From the NCBI RefSeq assembly GCF_902463975.1, contig NZ_CABQHJ010000003.1, positions 40,523 to 104,522 on the forward strand: 64,000 nt of DNA. Direction: 5' to 3'. Source of the stretch: Phascolarctobacterium_A sp902463975 (GTDB taxonomy: Bacteria > Bacillota > Negativicutes > Acidaminococcales > Acidaminococcaceae). The notes under the pieces were generated by a model. It searched no databases. It had not been told where the DNA came from and saw only the letters and a list, made by a program, of their open reading frames with translations. Below, piece after piece: positions 1 through 8,722 of the stretch. The position numbers were made by a program, and so were the translations under genes. Numbering within the stretch: position 1 is the stretch's first letter; every line of letters begins with the position of its first letter.

Positions 1-550
1 CGGAGCAAAGCATCGTCTGATGCTCCGGCGCTGTCATAGCAATCAGCTCCAGCGCTTCATCCATAAAGCCCTGCTGCAGCATTTCGTCTACCTCATCCAG
101 TACCAGGTAGCGTACACCGCCAAGATCGGTATTACCCTTGCGGATATGGTCCAGCAGGCGTCCGGGAGTACCGATCAGCACATGGCTGCGTCCCTCCAGC
201 TTATATTTTTGCGTTTCGAAATCACGTCCGCCGGTAACAGCCAGCACCTTAATATCGCTCTCGCCAAGAATTTTTTTCATTTCGGTGGCAATCTGCTGTG
301 CCAGCTCGCGTGTCGGCGTAATTACCAGAGCCTGCACATAGCTTTTGGCAGTATCGATTTTTTCTGCCAACGGCACCAGGAAAGCCAGTGTCTTGCCTGT
401 ACCCGTCTGCGCACGGGCAATTACGTCACGTCCGGCAAACAGCGCCGGGATAGCCTGCTCCTGTACCGGCATCGGCTTTTTGATGCCCATTTTCTGGAGC
501 TGCTCTACAGTGTGCGCACAAACCTTTAAGGCTGCAAATCCATTTGTCAT
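1..550 (-). CDS. DEAD-box ATP-dependent RNA helicase (3' part off window)
   Basis: Translating the minus strand from the ATG at 550 gives the N-terminal RecA-like domain of a DEAD-box RNA helicase, an ATP-driven RNA-unwinding protein of ribosome assembly or mRNA turnover. In order I see a Q-motif-like segment (KPMPVQEQAIP), Walker A (AQTGTGKT), motif Ia (PTRELA), motif Ib (GTPGRLLD) and motif II as DEVD in place of DEAD. The start is preceded by a GAGG-type ribosome site. The gene leaves the window at its 3' end, so the second RecA domain and any C-terminal extension that would separate CshA, DbpA or RhlE types cannot be seen. The family call is secure; the subfamily is not. Confidence 0.93.
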   Translation of the reverse strand, partial: MTNGFAALKVCAHTVEQLQKMGIKKPMPVQEQAIPALFAGRDVIARAQTGTGKTLAFLVPLAEKIDTAKSYVQALVITPTRELAQQIATEMKKILGESDIKVLAVTGGRDFETQKYKLEGRSHVLIGTPGRLLDHIRKGNTDLGGVRYLVLDEVDEMLQQGFMDEALELIAMTAPEHQTMLCS

Positions 551-775
551 TTCACATTCCTCTTTTCCTCTAAAATTTATCTTCTGACCTTATGGTCTTT
601 TTTCTCTATAACTTTAGTATTATATCATAAATCAGGCATAAACGAAAAGATGCTGCAAAGTTTTTTCTGGCCAAAATAATTGCACCAGCCTGAAAATTAT
701 CCATAGCTCTTATAACGAAGCCTTTGAAAACAACTATATCGCACACATATCACTATTAAAGCTTACAAGCGTCAA

Positions 776-812
776 AAATCCCCTGTCGACAACTGCCGAC
801 AGGGGATTCAGC
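776..812 (-). terminator. Rho-independent terminator after the U32 gene
   Basis: On the minus strand an AATCCCCTGTCG stem pairs with CGACAGGGGATT across a short loop and runs into a T-rich tract. It lies just past the stop codon of the U32 gene at 825. Confidence 0.85.
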
Positions 813-824
813 TTATATTTACTT

Positions 825-3290
825 TTACATTACGCCTCTGAAATAGTGGCCTCTTGTAGTACCCGGCAGATTTTCCGGTGCCTCCACCGCTCCGCCGATA
901 ATCTTACGGTACAGCGCCACAAGCTCGCCCAAGCGTGCTGCATCGTAATCACGGCCGTCAATTCTCAGCGCCGCTACGCCTGCTTCCGCCATATGCTGCA
1001 CATTGGCAGTCATCGAAAGCTCATGTGCATTCAGAATATGCATGCGGCAGAACTGGTCCGTAACAATCGGGAAGCGTGCATCCTTACGGTCGCCCAGGAA
1101 CAAAGGCTCTGCACAGTTAAACTGGCAGGCACCCTTATCCAACGCACCCAGGAAGCTGCCACCTACGCAGTATTCGGAAACCATCATTTCCAAACGTCCC
1201 TGAATCATGCACTCCAACGGCAGCGGGCTGACGCTCACAAGATGCTCAACCTGCGCCATAGTCAGCTCGGGGCTGAGCACTGCACCTGCAGCGCCCTGCT
1301 CTTGCCAGAACTGCAGCGTCTGGCTGTTGAAGATGTTCAAAGACATGTCTGCCACCAGGTTGAGTCCGACGTACTTCTTTGCCAAGGGCCACAAACCGTT
1401 GTTGTTGATATAAACAAAATCCGGCTGCAGCTCTTCCCACAATTTGAAGAGCTTATCGAAATATGCCAGCTGTGCTTCCTTGATGATACGCGGTGTAGCA
1501 AAGGCCAGCTGACGGCCTGCCTTGCGCACCAGCTTGGCAGCCTTGGCATAATCAGCCTCGGACGGCAGCTGATGGTTGAAGCAGTCACCGCCGAAGAGAA
1601 TACGCTCCGCACCTGCCTGCAGCGCAGCATTGACCTTCTCAACGCTGTCGCAATGCACTACCAGAACGGTTTCATGCTGTTTAGCCTTATGTGCCTGCGG
1701 CACTAATTGCTCGCTGAAGCTGTGCACCGCTGTGCGCGCAGGAGCGAAAGCACTCAAACGCGCAGCGTCCAGTGCTTCGCACGCCATACGGCGTGCTTCG
1801 TTCATTTCGCTCATCGGCACCATAACATTTTCATCATGCTCAAAGAGCAGGCTGTTCAGAAAATATTCTGTCGTACCCAAGCGGTCCAGCTGCTTGCGCA
1901 CACCGGCCTCGTCCAGCGCACGCTTGCGTGCTGCCTCGACAATAAAATCGGTTTCACCGTAGCCGACATTGCCTTCATCATCCGTCAGCGTAACGGTCAT
2001 AGGCTCGCCTAAGCGCGCAGTAACAACAGCATCTACCGGAATACGTTTTTTAGCGTCCGGTCCGAAGAACTGCTGCGCATAGCTCATCAGTCTGCTGTCG
2101 AGCGTACGGAAAACGCGGTCATTCAAGCGTACGCCGTTAGGCACATCAATCGTTACCTGCTGGCCGGGAGCAGCGCTCTGCACACTGTTGCCGCCGCACA
2201 GCATATCCGTAACAGTGGTACCCACGCGTCCACCCACGCTTACCCAGAACTCCAAGCCATCGCCCAGATGCAGCTCCTTATCCAGCTTGATAACTGCCTT
2301 ATTACGGTTTTTATCCAGCTTCGCTACACGACCGATAAGCACGCCGCGGTTGTTGGGACGGCGGTCGCTCATCATCGTGCGTCCGGGACGACGCTCCAGA
2401 TAAGCGGTGGTAAAGTCACGGTTGAAGATTTGCTCTATATTCGCCAAATCCTCCTCCGGCACATTGTAGTCACCGGCAAGATAGCTGTCAATCGCACGGC
2501 GGTAAGCATCTACTACTACCGCAACATATTCGGGGCGCTTCATGCGTCCTTCGATTTTATAGGACACAACTCCTGCGTCAATCAGCTGCGGCAAAATGCT
2601 CAAGGTATTCATATCCTTGGGGCTCAGCAGATACTGACCTGCATCCTTGCCCTGCAGCATATCCTCATCCTTCGCGTTGAGCAGCTTATACGGCAGACGG
2701 CAAGGCTGGGCACAGCGTCCGCGGTTGCCGCTGCGGCCGCCGATAAGGCTGCTCATCAGGCATTGACCGCTGTAGCATACGCACAAAGCACCGTGAATAA
2801 AGGTTTCAATCTCACTGCCGCGGCTGCAGGCTGCGCCGATTTCCTTCAGGCTCAGCTCACGCGCCAATACGCTGCGCTCCATGCCTGCGCCCATAGCGAA
2901 GTCTACACCGCTGCTGTTGGTAATGCTCATCTGCGTGCTGGCATGCAGCGGCAGCTCCGGTACAATTTTCTGTGCCAGGCGGATGACACCCAAATCCTGC
3001 ACAATGAGTCCGTCTACGCCTACGTTATTCAAGAACAACAGGTAAGCGGATAAAGCCTCCAGCTCGCTGTCATCAACCAAAGTATTGACGGTAATATACA
3101 GGCGTACATGGTGCATGTGAGCAAAGTACACCGCCTTCGCCATTTCCTCTTCATCAAAATTGCTAGCATAGGCACGTGCGCCAAAGGCTTTACCGCCCAT
3201 ATATACAGCATCGGCGCCGGCGTTTACCGCTGCCTCCAAGGCTTCCCAGCTGCCTGCGGGAGCAAGCAGTTCTATTGTTTTCTTCTCCAT
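825..3290 (-). CDS. U32 family peptidase / RNA hydroxylase-type protein
   Basis: An 821-residue protein starting MEKKTIELLAPAGSWEALEAA. This is the typical opening of the U32 'collagenase-like' family. Family members in E. coli (RlhA, TrhP) are now known to act in prephenate-dependent hydroxylation of 23S rRNA or tRNA, so RNA modification is a likelier role than proteolysis. The central Cys-rich segment around CVCYSGQCLMSS and NRGRCAQPCRLPY is the conserved U32 signature. A DUF3656-like region follows, and the C-terminal third looks like a second U32-type barrel, which makes the protein longer than E. coli RlhA. It starts 7 bases after the zapA-like stop, so the two are probably cotranscribed. 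The exact RNA target cannot be read from sequence. Confidence 0.85.
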   Translation of the reverse strand: MEKKTIELLAPAGSWEALEAAVNAGADAVYMGGKAFGARAYASNFDEEEMAKAVYFAHMHHVRLYITVNTLVDDSELEALSAYLLFLNNVGVDGLIVQDLGVIRLAQKIVPELPLHASTQMSITNSSGVDFAMGAGMERSVLARELSLKEIGAACSRGSEIETFIHGALCVCYSGQCLMSSLIGGRSGNRGRCAQPCRLPYKLLNAKDEDMLQGKDAGQYLLSPKDMNTLSILPQLIDAGVVSYKIEGRMKRPEYVAVVVDAYRRAIDSYLAGDYNVPEEDLANIEQIFNRDFTTAYLERRPGRTMMSDRRPNNRGVLIGRVAKLDKNRNKAVIKLDKELHLGDGLEFWVSVGGRVGTTVTDMLCGGNSVQSAAPGQQVTIDVPNGVRLNDRVFRTLDSRLMSYAQQFFGPDAKKRIPVDAVVTARLGEPMTVTLTDDEGNVGYGETDFIVEAARKRALDEAGVRKQLDRLGTTEYFLNSLLFEHDENVMVPMSEMNEARRMACEALDAARLSAFAPARTAVHSFSEQLVPQAHKAKQHETVLVVHCDSVEKVNAALQAGAERILFGGDCFNHQLPSEADYAKAAKLVRKAGRQLAFATPRIIKEAQLAYFDKLFKLWEELQPDFVYINNNGLWPLAKKYVGLNLVADMSLNIFNSQTLQFWQEQGAAGAVLSPELTMAQVEHLVSVSPLPLECMIQGRLEMMVSEYCVGGSFLGALDKGACQFNCAEPLFLGDRKDARFPIVTDQFCRMHILNAHELSMTANVQHMAEAGVAALRIDGRDYDAARLGELVALYRKIIGGAVEAPENLPGTTRGHYFRGVM

Positions 3291-3297
3291 ATGTTAT

Positions 3298-3717
3298 CTA
3301 CCTTTCACGCACTGCTGCCTGCAGTCTTTCATATCTGGCCTGCAGCTCTTGCAGCTCCTGTACCAGGGCAGCATTTCTTTGCTGCATCTGCTGTTCCATT
3401 GCAGTATATTGCTCCTGCAATTGCTGCTCTGCTGCTACGCACTTTTGCTGCAGCTCCTGCTCCATCGCAGTACACTTTTCCTGCATCTCCTGCTTCAAGG
3501 CAGCACATTTTTCCTGCAGCTCCAATCTTTCAGCCGCCAGGTCAAGCGCAGTCCAAATAGCCAGCTTATCCGTCTGCAGCAGCTTTTTGCTTTCTGCCAG
3601 CTCCTGCATTCTTCTGTCTACCTCTGCTGCTATTTTCAGTACCTGCTCTTCGGAGGCAGAGGTCGTTAATGCATAGGTACTATTATATATTTTTACAGAA
3701 ACTGATGCTTTTTCCAT
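3298..3717 (-). CDS. zapA: ZapA-like cell division protein with hendecad coiled coil
   Basis: A 139-residue protein beginning MEKASVSVKIYNSTYALTTS, which matches the ZapA N-terminal fold that binds FtsZ and supports Z-ring assembly. I chose the ATG at 3717 because AGAGGA sits 7 bases upstream; an in-frame GTG at 3723 is too close to that site. The second half is a long coiled coil built from about five near-repeats of 11 residues (for example EKCAALKQEMQ, EKCTAMEQELQ, QKCVAAEQQLQ), with matching 33-bp repetition in the DNA. The family's normal C-terminal coil is shorter and not obviously repeated. The order zapA then U32 peptidase is common in Firmicutes. Confidence 0.82.
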   Translation of the reverse strand: MEKASVSVKIYNSTYALTTSASEEQVLKIAAEVDRRMQELAESKKLLQTDKLAIWTALDLAAERLELQEKCAALKQEMQEKCTAMEQELQQKCVAAEQQLQEQYTAMEQQMQQRNAALVQELQELQARYERLQAAVRER

Positions 3718-3733
3718 AAACACATCCTCTAGC

Positions 3734-4576
3734 TTATTCTGCGATAACGGTAAAGTTAAAGCTTTGCAGGCTCAGCTTTTCCCAAGAGCGCTTGTAATCC
3801 ATGCGGATATTATAGGTGCCTGGCTTGGTAACCGCCAGCACCAGAATTTCAATGCCGGGTGCGCCAACTCTTTCCTCTTCACTGCGCGGAATAGTAAACG
3901 AACTGCCTACCCTGCTTACTGCCGGTGAGCTGCAGGCAAATTGCCAGCCGTAGCCGGTGGAAGGATTGCTGTCCAGCTTCAGCGCCATCAGTCCGCTTGC
4001 AGGCAGACGCAGTGTTTTGCCTGCAGCCTTATCGGTAATTTTCGCCAGCTGCAGCAAGCGTCCCGCTTCGCCGATGCGCAGAGAGGTAACTACATCCCTG
4101 TAGGGCACAAAGCTGCTGTAGGCTGCGTTCTTCTTGCTGCGCACAAACAAGCCCTCTTCGCCGAAGAGCACATTATCATAATTGCCCAAAGCAGCCTTTA
4201 CGTTATCATTATCAACAAAGAAATCCGTAACCTCGAACTCCTTGCCGGTGGTCAAATCAAGATTTAAACCGGTGCACGCCTTGCGTCCGCCATTATCTGC
4301 TTCCAGCAAAAGGCTCACCAGGCTCGGACGGTTCAGCATCACCTTATAGGTCACGCTTCCCTGACCGCCAACCTCTTTTACCAGCTTAGCTGCAGCGTCA
4401 CGCACCAAAGCGTTGGCCTGTTTTTCCAGCTCTGCTGAATTACTGCCGTCAATATAGGGCAGCGTTGCCGTAGCCTTGCCGACAGAGGTCTGTTCAGTCA
4501 GCACCGTGGTCTGCTGGTCTGCCAATACCGGCAGCGATAAGCACAAGCATAATAATGTTGTCAACAGGATTTTCAT
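3734..4576 (-). CDS. Secreted protein with C-terminal chagasin-like (I42) inhibitor domain
   Basis: A 280-residue exported protein. The start at 4576 is preceded by AAGGAG and opens a clear signal peptide (MKILLTTLLCLCLSLPVLA). The C-terminal 100 residues carry the loop motifs of chagasin-type cysteine protease inhibitors: NPSTGYGW for the family NPTTGY loop, a glycine-containing middle loop, and YKRSWE for the RPW loop. The N-terminal 160 residues contain a beta-rich domain I do not recognise with confidence (perhaps DUF3298/DUF4163-like). The protein probably acts in the periplasm or outside the cell. It is flanked by a terminator on its 5' side, so it has its own transcription. The target protease is not visible here. 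Confidence 0.75.
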   Translation of the reverse strand: MKILLTTLLCLCLSLPVLADQQTTVLTEQTSVGKATATLPYIDGSNSAELEKQANALVRDAAAKLVKEVGGQGSVTYKVMLNRPSLVSLLLEADNGGRKACTGLNLDLTTGKEFEVTDFFVDNDNVKAALGNYDNVLFGEEGLFVRSKKNAAYSSFVPYRDVVTSLRIGEAGRLLQLAKITDKAAGKTLRLPASGLMALKLDSNPSTGYGWQFACSSPAVSRVGSSFTIPRSEEERVGAPGIEILVLAVTKPGTYNIRMDYKRSWEKLSLQSFNFTVIAE

Positions 4577-4635
4577 AGCCTGCAGCTCCTTTCCAAAAAA
4601 CATTTCCCGGGACATATTAAGCTGCAATATGCCCT

Positions 4636-4672
4636 GTAAAAATTAAGCAGGAAGAATGCCCTCCTGCTTAAT
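4636..4672 (-). terminator. Terminator after gltX
   Basis: On the minus strand ATTAAGCAGGAG pairs with CTTCCTGCTTAAT and is followed by TTTTT. It separates gltX from the chagasin-like gene. Confidence 0.85.
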
Positions 4673-4716
4673 CAAAGCAATCGCGCTAAAATTAGCCGCT
4701 AATCGCTATTTTACAA

Positions 4717-6186
4717 TCATAAACTTTTAATGTATTCAACAGCCTTTTCCAGACGCGCCAGGGTTCTTTCCTTGCCCAGCAGCACCATAACATCAAACAT
4801 ACCGGGGCTTACAGTGCGTCCGGTCAGAGCCAGACGAGTTGGATGGATAACCTTGCCCAGAGCCAGGCCATTATCAGCAGCAATCTTGTTATAAGCTGCT
4901 TCGGTAGAAGCCAGGTCATAAACATCATCAGCCTTAATTGCTGCAATACATTGCTCCAGTACAGGAATATTTTCTGCCTTGAAGTGCTTAGCCACACCCT
5001 TTTCATCATACTCTTCAACATCCTTGAAGAAGTAGGTGGAGGCATCAGCAACCTCCTGCAGAGTTTTAACACGTACACGTACAACGTCTACGAGCTTTTC
5101 AAAGTATGCTTCGTTGGCAGCATCGTTGAACCATTCTTCGGTTACCAGGCCATCTTTCACGAAGAAAGGCTTAGCATCCGGCAGAATTTTTGCCAGCGGC
5201 AGCTCGGACAGATATTGGCCGTTCATCCAGGTGAGCTTTTTGGTGTCGTAAATAGCAGCCTTTTTGCTCATCTGCTCCAGCTCAAACAGCTTAACGGTTT
5301 CTTCCAGAGTGAAGATTTCGCGCTCATCGCCAGGGCCCCAGCCAAGCAGAGTCAGATAGTTGATGATAGCTTCCGGCAGGTAGCCTTGGCTGCGGAATTC
5401 TTCAACGGAGGTTGCACCGTGGCGTTTGCTCAGCTTGGAACGGTCCATAGCCAGAATCATCGGCATATGACCGAACTTAGGCGGCTCCCAGCCCAGTGCT
5501 TCGTAAACCAGCAGCTGCTTCGGAGTGTTGGAAAGATGCTCCTCAGCGCGCAGTACGTGAGTCATGCCCATCAGATGGTCATCGACACAAACAGCAAAGT
5601 TATAGGTAGGAATACCGTTAGATTTTACAATTACGAAATCGTCGAACTGGTCCATGTTAAAGGTAACTTCGCCATGAATCAGGTCATGCACGGTGATGCT
5701 GCCCTCGGCAGGAATCTTGATACGGATAGAATACGGTTCGCCTGCAGCGATACGTGCTTTAGCCTCTTCTGCCGGAATATCGCGGCAGGTACGTGCATAG
5801 CGGAACGGTTGCTTAGCAGCGCGTTGTTTTTCACGTTGTGCAGCCAGATCCTCGGTAGTGCAGAAGCAGTAGTATGCTTTGCCTTCGTCCAGCAGCTGCT
5901 GAGCATATTTTTTGTAAATATCAAAGCGCTCGGACTGATAGTAAGGACCGTATTCGCCGCCGGCCTCCGGGCCTTCATCCCAGTTGATGCCCAACCATTT
6001 CAGGCTGGTAAGGATTTGGCTCACGGAATCCTCTTTCAGACGTTCAATATCGGTATCCTCGATACGCAGAATCAGCTTGCCGCCCATTTTGCGGGCAAAC
6101 AGCCAGTTAAACAGCGCAGTACGCGCACCACCAATATGTAAATACCCAGTAGGACTGGGAGCAAATCTTACTCTGACTTCAGACAT
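4717..6186 (-). CDS. gltX: Glutamyl-tRNA synthetase
   Basis: A 489-residue class I aminoacyl-tRNA synthetase that loads glutamate onto tRNA-Glu (and often tRNA-Gln in bacteria that use the amidotransferase route). The HIGH motif appears as HIGG at residues 17-20 after RFAPSPTG, and the KMSKS loop as KLSKR near residue 252. Length is normal for GltX. The ATG follows AAGGAGACG. I found no T-box leader upstream, so tRNA-sensing control is not indicated. It is transcribed alone, with a terminator behind it and a divergent glycosylase gene in front. Confidence 0.97.
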   Translation of the reverse strand: MSEVRVRFAPSPTGYLHIGGARTALFNWLFARKMGGKLILRIEDTDIERLKEDSVSQILTSLKWLGINWDEGPEAGGEYGPYYQSERFDIYKKYAQQLLDEGKAYYCFCTTEDLAAQREKQRAAKQPFRYARTCRDIPAEEAKARIAAGEPYSIRIKIPAEGSITVHDLIHGEVTFNMDQFDDFVIVKSNGIPTYNFAVCVDDHLMGMTHVLRAEEHLSNTPKQLLVYEALGWEPPKFGHMPMILAMDRSKLSKRHGATSVEEFRSQGYLPEAIINYLTLLGWGPGDEREIFTLEETVKLFELEQMSKKAAIYDTKKLTWMNGQYLSELPLAKILPDAKPFFVKDGLVTEEWFNDAANEAYFEKLVDVVRVRVKTLQEVADASTYFFKDVEEYDEKGVAKHFKAENIPVLEQCIAAIKADDVYDLASTEAAYNKIAADNGLALGKVIHPTRLALTGRTVSPGMFDVMVLLGKERTLARLEKAVEYIKSL

Positions 6187-6385
6187 TTCATCGTCTCCTT
6201 ACATTTTAATTACAAATATAGATTGTCAACCAGATTAATTATACAGCTTTACTGAAAAAAGTGCAAATATTAATCTGTCTTGTCGTCTGCTTTTATTTTT
6301 CTTCATGATTCAAAGAAAAAACATTTCTGAACGGCTTCGTTCATAGAAAACGTCTTTTATTGCTATTATTTCGCATTTTTTTCGT

Positions 6386-6414
6386 TTGTCTAACCGTTAA
6401 TTTCGTATTATAAT
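6386..6414 (+). promoter_or_regulatory. Sigma-70-type promoter of the glycosylase gene
   Basis: TTGTCT at 6386-6391 and TATAAT at 6409-6414 are separated by 17 bases and lie about 35 bases ahead of the ATG at 6448. Confidence 0.7.
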
Positions 6415-6447
6415 ATTGTAATAAAGTAAACATAAAGGAGGATGCTT

Positions 6448-7074
6448 ATGTGCCAAGCCCCAGATTGGTCTATTGGTGACCGCTATCTGCGTGAAAACGT
6501 TCCAGAGCTCGCCCCATTAGTTACACGTTATTCGCCATGTCCGTTAACCCCAAAATCTAAAGAGGTTTATTTTACTACATTATTAACCGGTATAATTGCC
6601 CAACAGCTGCCGCCAAATGTCAGTCAGGAGCTGATGAAAAAGCTGGAAGCCCTCACCGGCAATCCCATTACACCGCAGGCAGTACTGGCAACCCCGATTG
6701 ATGCTCTGCTCGAAATCGGTCTTGTAAAGCAAAAAATAGATTACGTGCGCAGCTTTGCTGAAGCAGTCATCAATGGCAGCGTAACCATGGATAAGTTCGA
6801 TGATATGACCGACAGCCAGATTACCAAACAGCTGATGCAAATCCGCGGTCTCGGTCAATGGACCATTGAAATGTTTCTGCTGCTGGCTCTGTGCCGCACG
6901 GACGTTGTTCCCAGCGCTGACTTCATCTTCAAAAAGGAGCTGCAAAAAATGCTCAATCTTAGCGAAATTCCTAAACGCGGCAAAATCAATACACTAACAG
7001 AAAGCTGGCGTCCCTGGCGCTCGCTCGCAGTGTGGTACATTTGGCAAAAAGCCAACGATTCCGAAAAAAAATAA
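6448..7074 (+). CDS. DNA-3-methyladenine glycosylase II-like (AlkA-type HhH-GPD)
   Basis: A 208-residue base-excision repair glycosylase that should remove alkylated purines. The helix-hairpin-helix is seen as QIRGLGQWTIEM near residue 130, followed about 20 residues later by the catalytic aspartate in VVPSAD. The C-terminal W-rich segment (SWRPWRSLAVWYIW) is typical of the AlkA/MAG group. I use the ATG at 6448, six bases after AAAGGAGG; an in-frame ATG at 6442 overlaps that site. It lacks the N-terminal AlkA domain of the E. coli enzyme, as most short family members do. It stands alone between its own promoter and a shared terminator. Confidence 0.88.
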   Translation: MCQAPDWSIGDRYLRENVPELAPLVTRYSPCPLTPKSKEVYFTTLLTGIIAQQLPPNVSQELMKKLEALTGNPITPQAVLATPIDALLEIGLVKQKIDYVRSFAEAVINGSVTMDKFDDMTDSQITKQLMQIRGLGQWTIEMFLLLALCRTDVVPSADFIFKKELQKMLNLSEIPKRGKINTLTESWRPWRSLAVWYIWQKANDSEKK

Positions 7075-7084
7075 CGCTAAAAAC

Positions 7085-7136
7085 AAAACCGTCCTTCCCT
7101 GTCTGCATCCGCAGACAACGGGAAAGGACGGTTTTT
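7085..7136. terminator. Bidirectional terminator between glycosylase gene and rpe
   Basis: AAACCGTCCTT pairs with AAGGACGGTTT around an inner GTCTGC/GCAGAC stem, with T-runs on both strands. It serves the convergent genes ending at 7074 and 7180. Confidence 0.88.
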
Positions 7137-7179
7137 CTTATTCTCCGAACACTATTTACTGTTCACTAATCACTGAATA

Positions 7180-7824
7180 CTATTTCAGGCTGGCAATAGC
7201 AGCAGCAGTATCCTCAGCGCCATAAACATAGGAGCCTGCTACCAATACGTTGGCACCGGCAGCCTTCACCAGCTTGGAGGTTTCGGCATTAACGCCGCCG
7301 TCAACCTGAATATCTACGTTCAGGCCACGCTCGGTAATCATCGCATGCAGGCGCTCAATCTTCGGCACTACGCCTTCAATAAAGCTTTGGCCGCCAAAGC
7401 CGGGGTTTACGGTCATCAGCAGTACCATGTCAACGTAAGGCAGAATTTCTTCTACCGTACTCAGGCTGGTAACAGGGTTCAGTGCAACGCCAGCCTTCAT
7501 GCCCTCAGCCTTGATCTGCTGGATGCAGCGGTGCAGGTGCTTGGTGGTTTCAACGTGTACAACAATCTGGTCTGCACCGGCAGCCTTAAAGTCGGCAATG
7601 TATTTTTCCGGATTTTCTACCATCAGATGGCAGTCGAAAAACAGGTCGGTTACCTTACGGATTTTTTTCACTACAGGAGCACCAAAGGTCAGGTTAGGTA
7701 CAAACTGGCCGTCCATTACATCGATGTGTACCCAGTCGGCACCGGCAGCTTCAATTTTTTTGATTTCGTCCGCCAGATATGCAAAATCGGCAGATAAAAT
7801 TGATGGAGCAACTTTAATCATCAT
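7180..7824 (-). CDS. rpe: Ribulose-phosphate 3-epimerase
   Basis: A 214-residue TIM-barrel enzyme of the pentose phosphate pathway that interconverts ribulose-5-phosphate and xylulose-5-phosphate. The family blocks are all present: APSILSADF at the start, HIDVMDGQFVPN near residue 34, HLMVENPEKY near 66, LMTVNPGFGGQ near 138, and QVDGGVN near 172. The aspartates and histidines that hold the metal fall in these blocks. Its ATG overlaps the rsgA stop as ATGA, so the two are translationally coupled. It is the last gene of the long def-to-rpe operon. Confidence 0.97.
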   Translation of the reverse strand: MMIKVAPSILSADFAYLADEIKKIEAAGADWVHIDVMDGQFVPNLTFGAPVVKKIRKVTDLFFDCHLMVENPEKYIADFKAAGADQIVVHVETTKHLHRCIQQIKAEGMKAGVALNPVTSLSTVEEILPYVDMVLLMTVNPGFGGQSFIEGVVPKIERLHAMITERGLNVDIQVDGGVNAETSKLVKAAGANVLVAGSYVYGAEDTAAAIASLK

Positions 7825-8720
7825 TTTCTTCCCTCTTTCTCTTGCAGGAGTTTTACCTCTGCTAACATTGTCAAATATGATTCATAACGGCTGGCAGAAA
7901 TCCTTCCTGCAGCCACAGCATCCTTTACACCGCAGACAGGCTCGTGCGTATGCGTGCAGGGACAGAACCTGCAGCCTGCCTCATAATCGGCAAACTCACG
8001 GAAGGAGGCCAGCACCATTTCAGATGTCAGTCCCTCCAGCAGCAGATTGCCGAAGCCCGGAGTGTCCGCAATATAGCCTTCGTCGAATGGCAGCAGCTGT
8101 GCATAGCGTGTAGTATGCTTGCCGCGGCCGATTTTTACGCTAACCTCGCCCGTGCGCAGGTCCACGCTGCTGTCGATAGCATTAATTGTAGAAGATTTGC
8201 CTACGCCCGAAGGTCCGCCAAAGGCGCAGATTTTACCACGCAGTCGCTCTCGCAAAGCCTCCACGCCGGTGCCGTTCTGCGCCGACAGAGTATAAACCTC
8301 GTAGCCGATAGGCTCATAAACTGCCTTCACCTGCTCAATCAGGCCCGCAGGAGCGTTATCCTCTTTATTGAGCACCAAGATTGCAGGAATTTTCGCCAGC
8401 TCTGCCAACGCCAGCAGCTTATCTGCCAGCAGGAAGCTGAAGTCCGGCGCAGCACAGGCAAAGGCTGCCACAAACAAATCCAGATTAGCCAGCGTAGGAC
8501 GCGGCAGAAAATTTCTGCGCGGCAGCACGCCGGTAATCATCCCCTCGCGCTTTTCGCTGCTACTTACCTCAAAGCCGGCAATATCGCCTGTTGCCAGCGA
8601 AAAACGGTTTTTCTTCATTTTTCCCTTTACCTTGCAGGTATATGGCTCGCTTTCGCCCTCAACCTTAAGGTAATAATAGCCGTTATAATTTTTTAGGACT
8701 CTTCCCTGCAGCTCTGCCAT
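7821..8720 (-). CDS. rsgA: Small ribosomal subunit biogenesis GTPase RsgA
   Basis: A 299-residue circularly permuted GTPase that assists late 30S maturation. An N-terminal OB-fold region is followed by G4 (LNKED), then G1 (GPSGVGKSS) and G3 (DTPGF), the order that marks the permuted YjeQ/RsgA family. The C-terminal zinc site is seen as CRFCPCTHTHEPVC. It is flanked closely by prkC upstream (2-base gap) and rpe downstream (4-base overlap), the arrangement known from Bacillus and relatives. Confidence 0.97.
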   Translation of the reverse strand: MAELQGRVLKNYNGYYYLKVEGESEPYTCKVKGKMKKNRFSLATGDIAGFEVSSSEKREGMITGVLPRRNFLPRPTLANLDLFVAAFACAAPDFSFLLADKLLALAELAKIPAILVLNKEDNAPAGLIEQVKAVYEPIGYEVYTLSAQNGTGVEALRERLRGKICAFGGPSGVGKSSTINAIDSSVDLRTGEVSVKIGRGKHTTRYAQLLPFDEGYIADTPGFGNLLLEGLTSEMVLASFREFADYEAGCRFCPCTHTHEPVCGVKDAVAAGRISASRYESYLTMLAEVKLLQEKEGRK

Positions 8721-8722
8721 GT

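Noticed and set aside
4843..6141. Long open frame on the plus strand (432 codons)
   Set aside because: It is the mirror of gltX in another frame, with no ribosome site and an implausible protein composition.
6187..6441. Possible T-box or other tRNA-sensing leader for gltX
   Set aside because: No T-box core (TGGN-type bulge or AGGGTGGNACCGCG) is present; the region holds only a promoter for the opposite gene.
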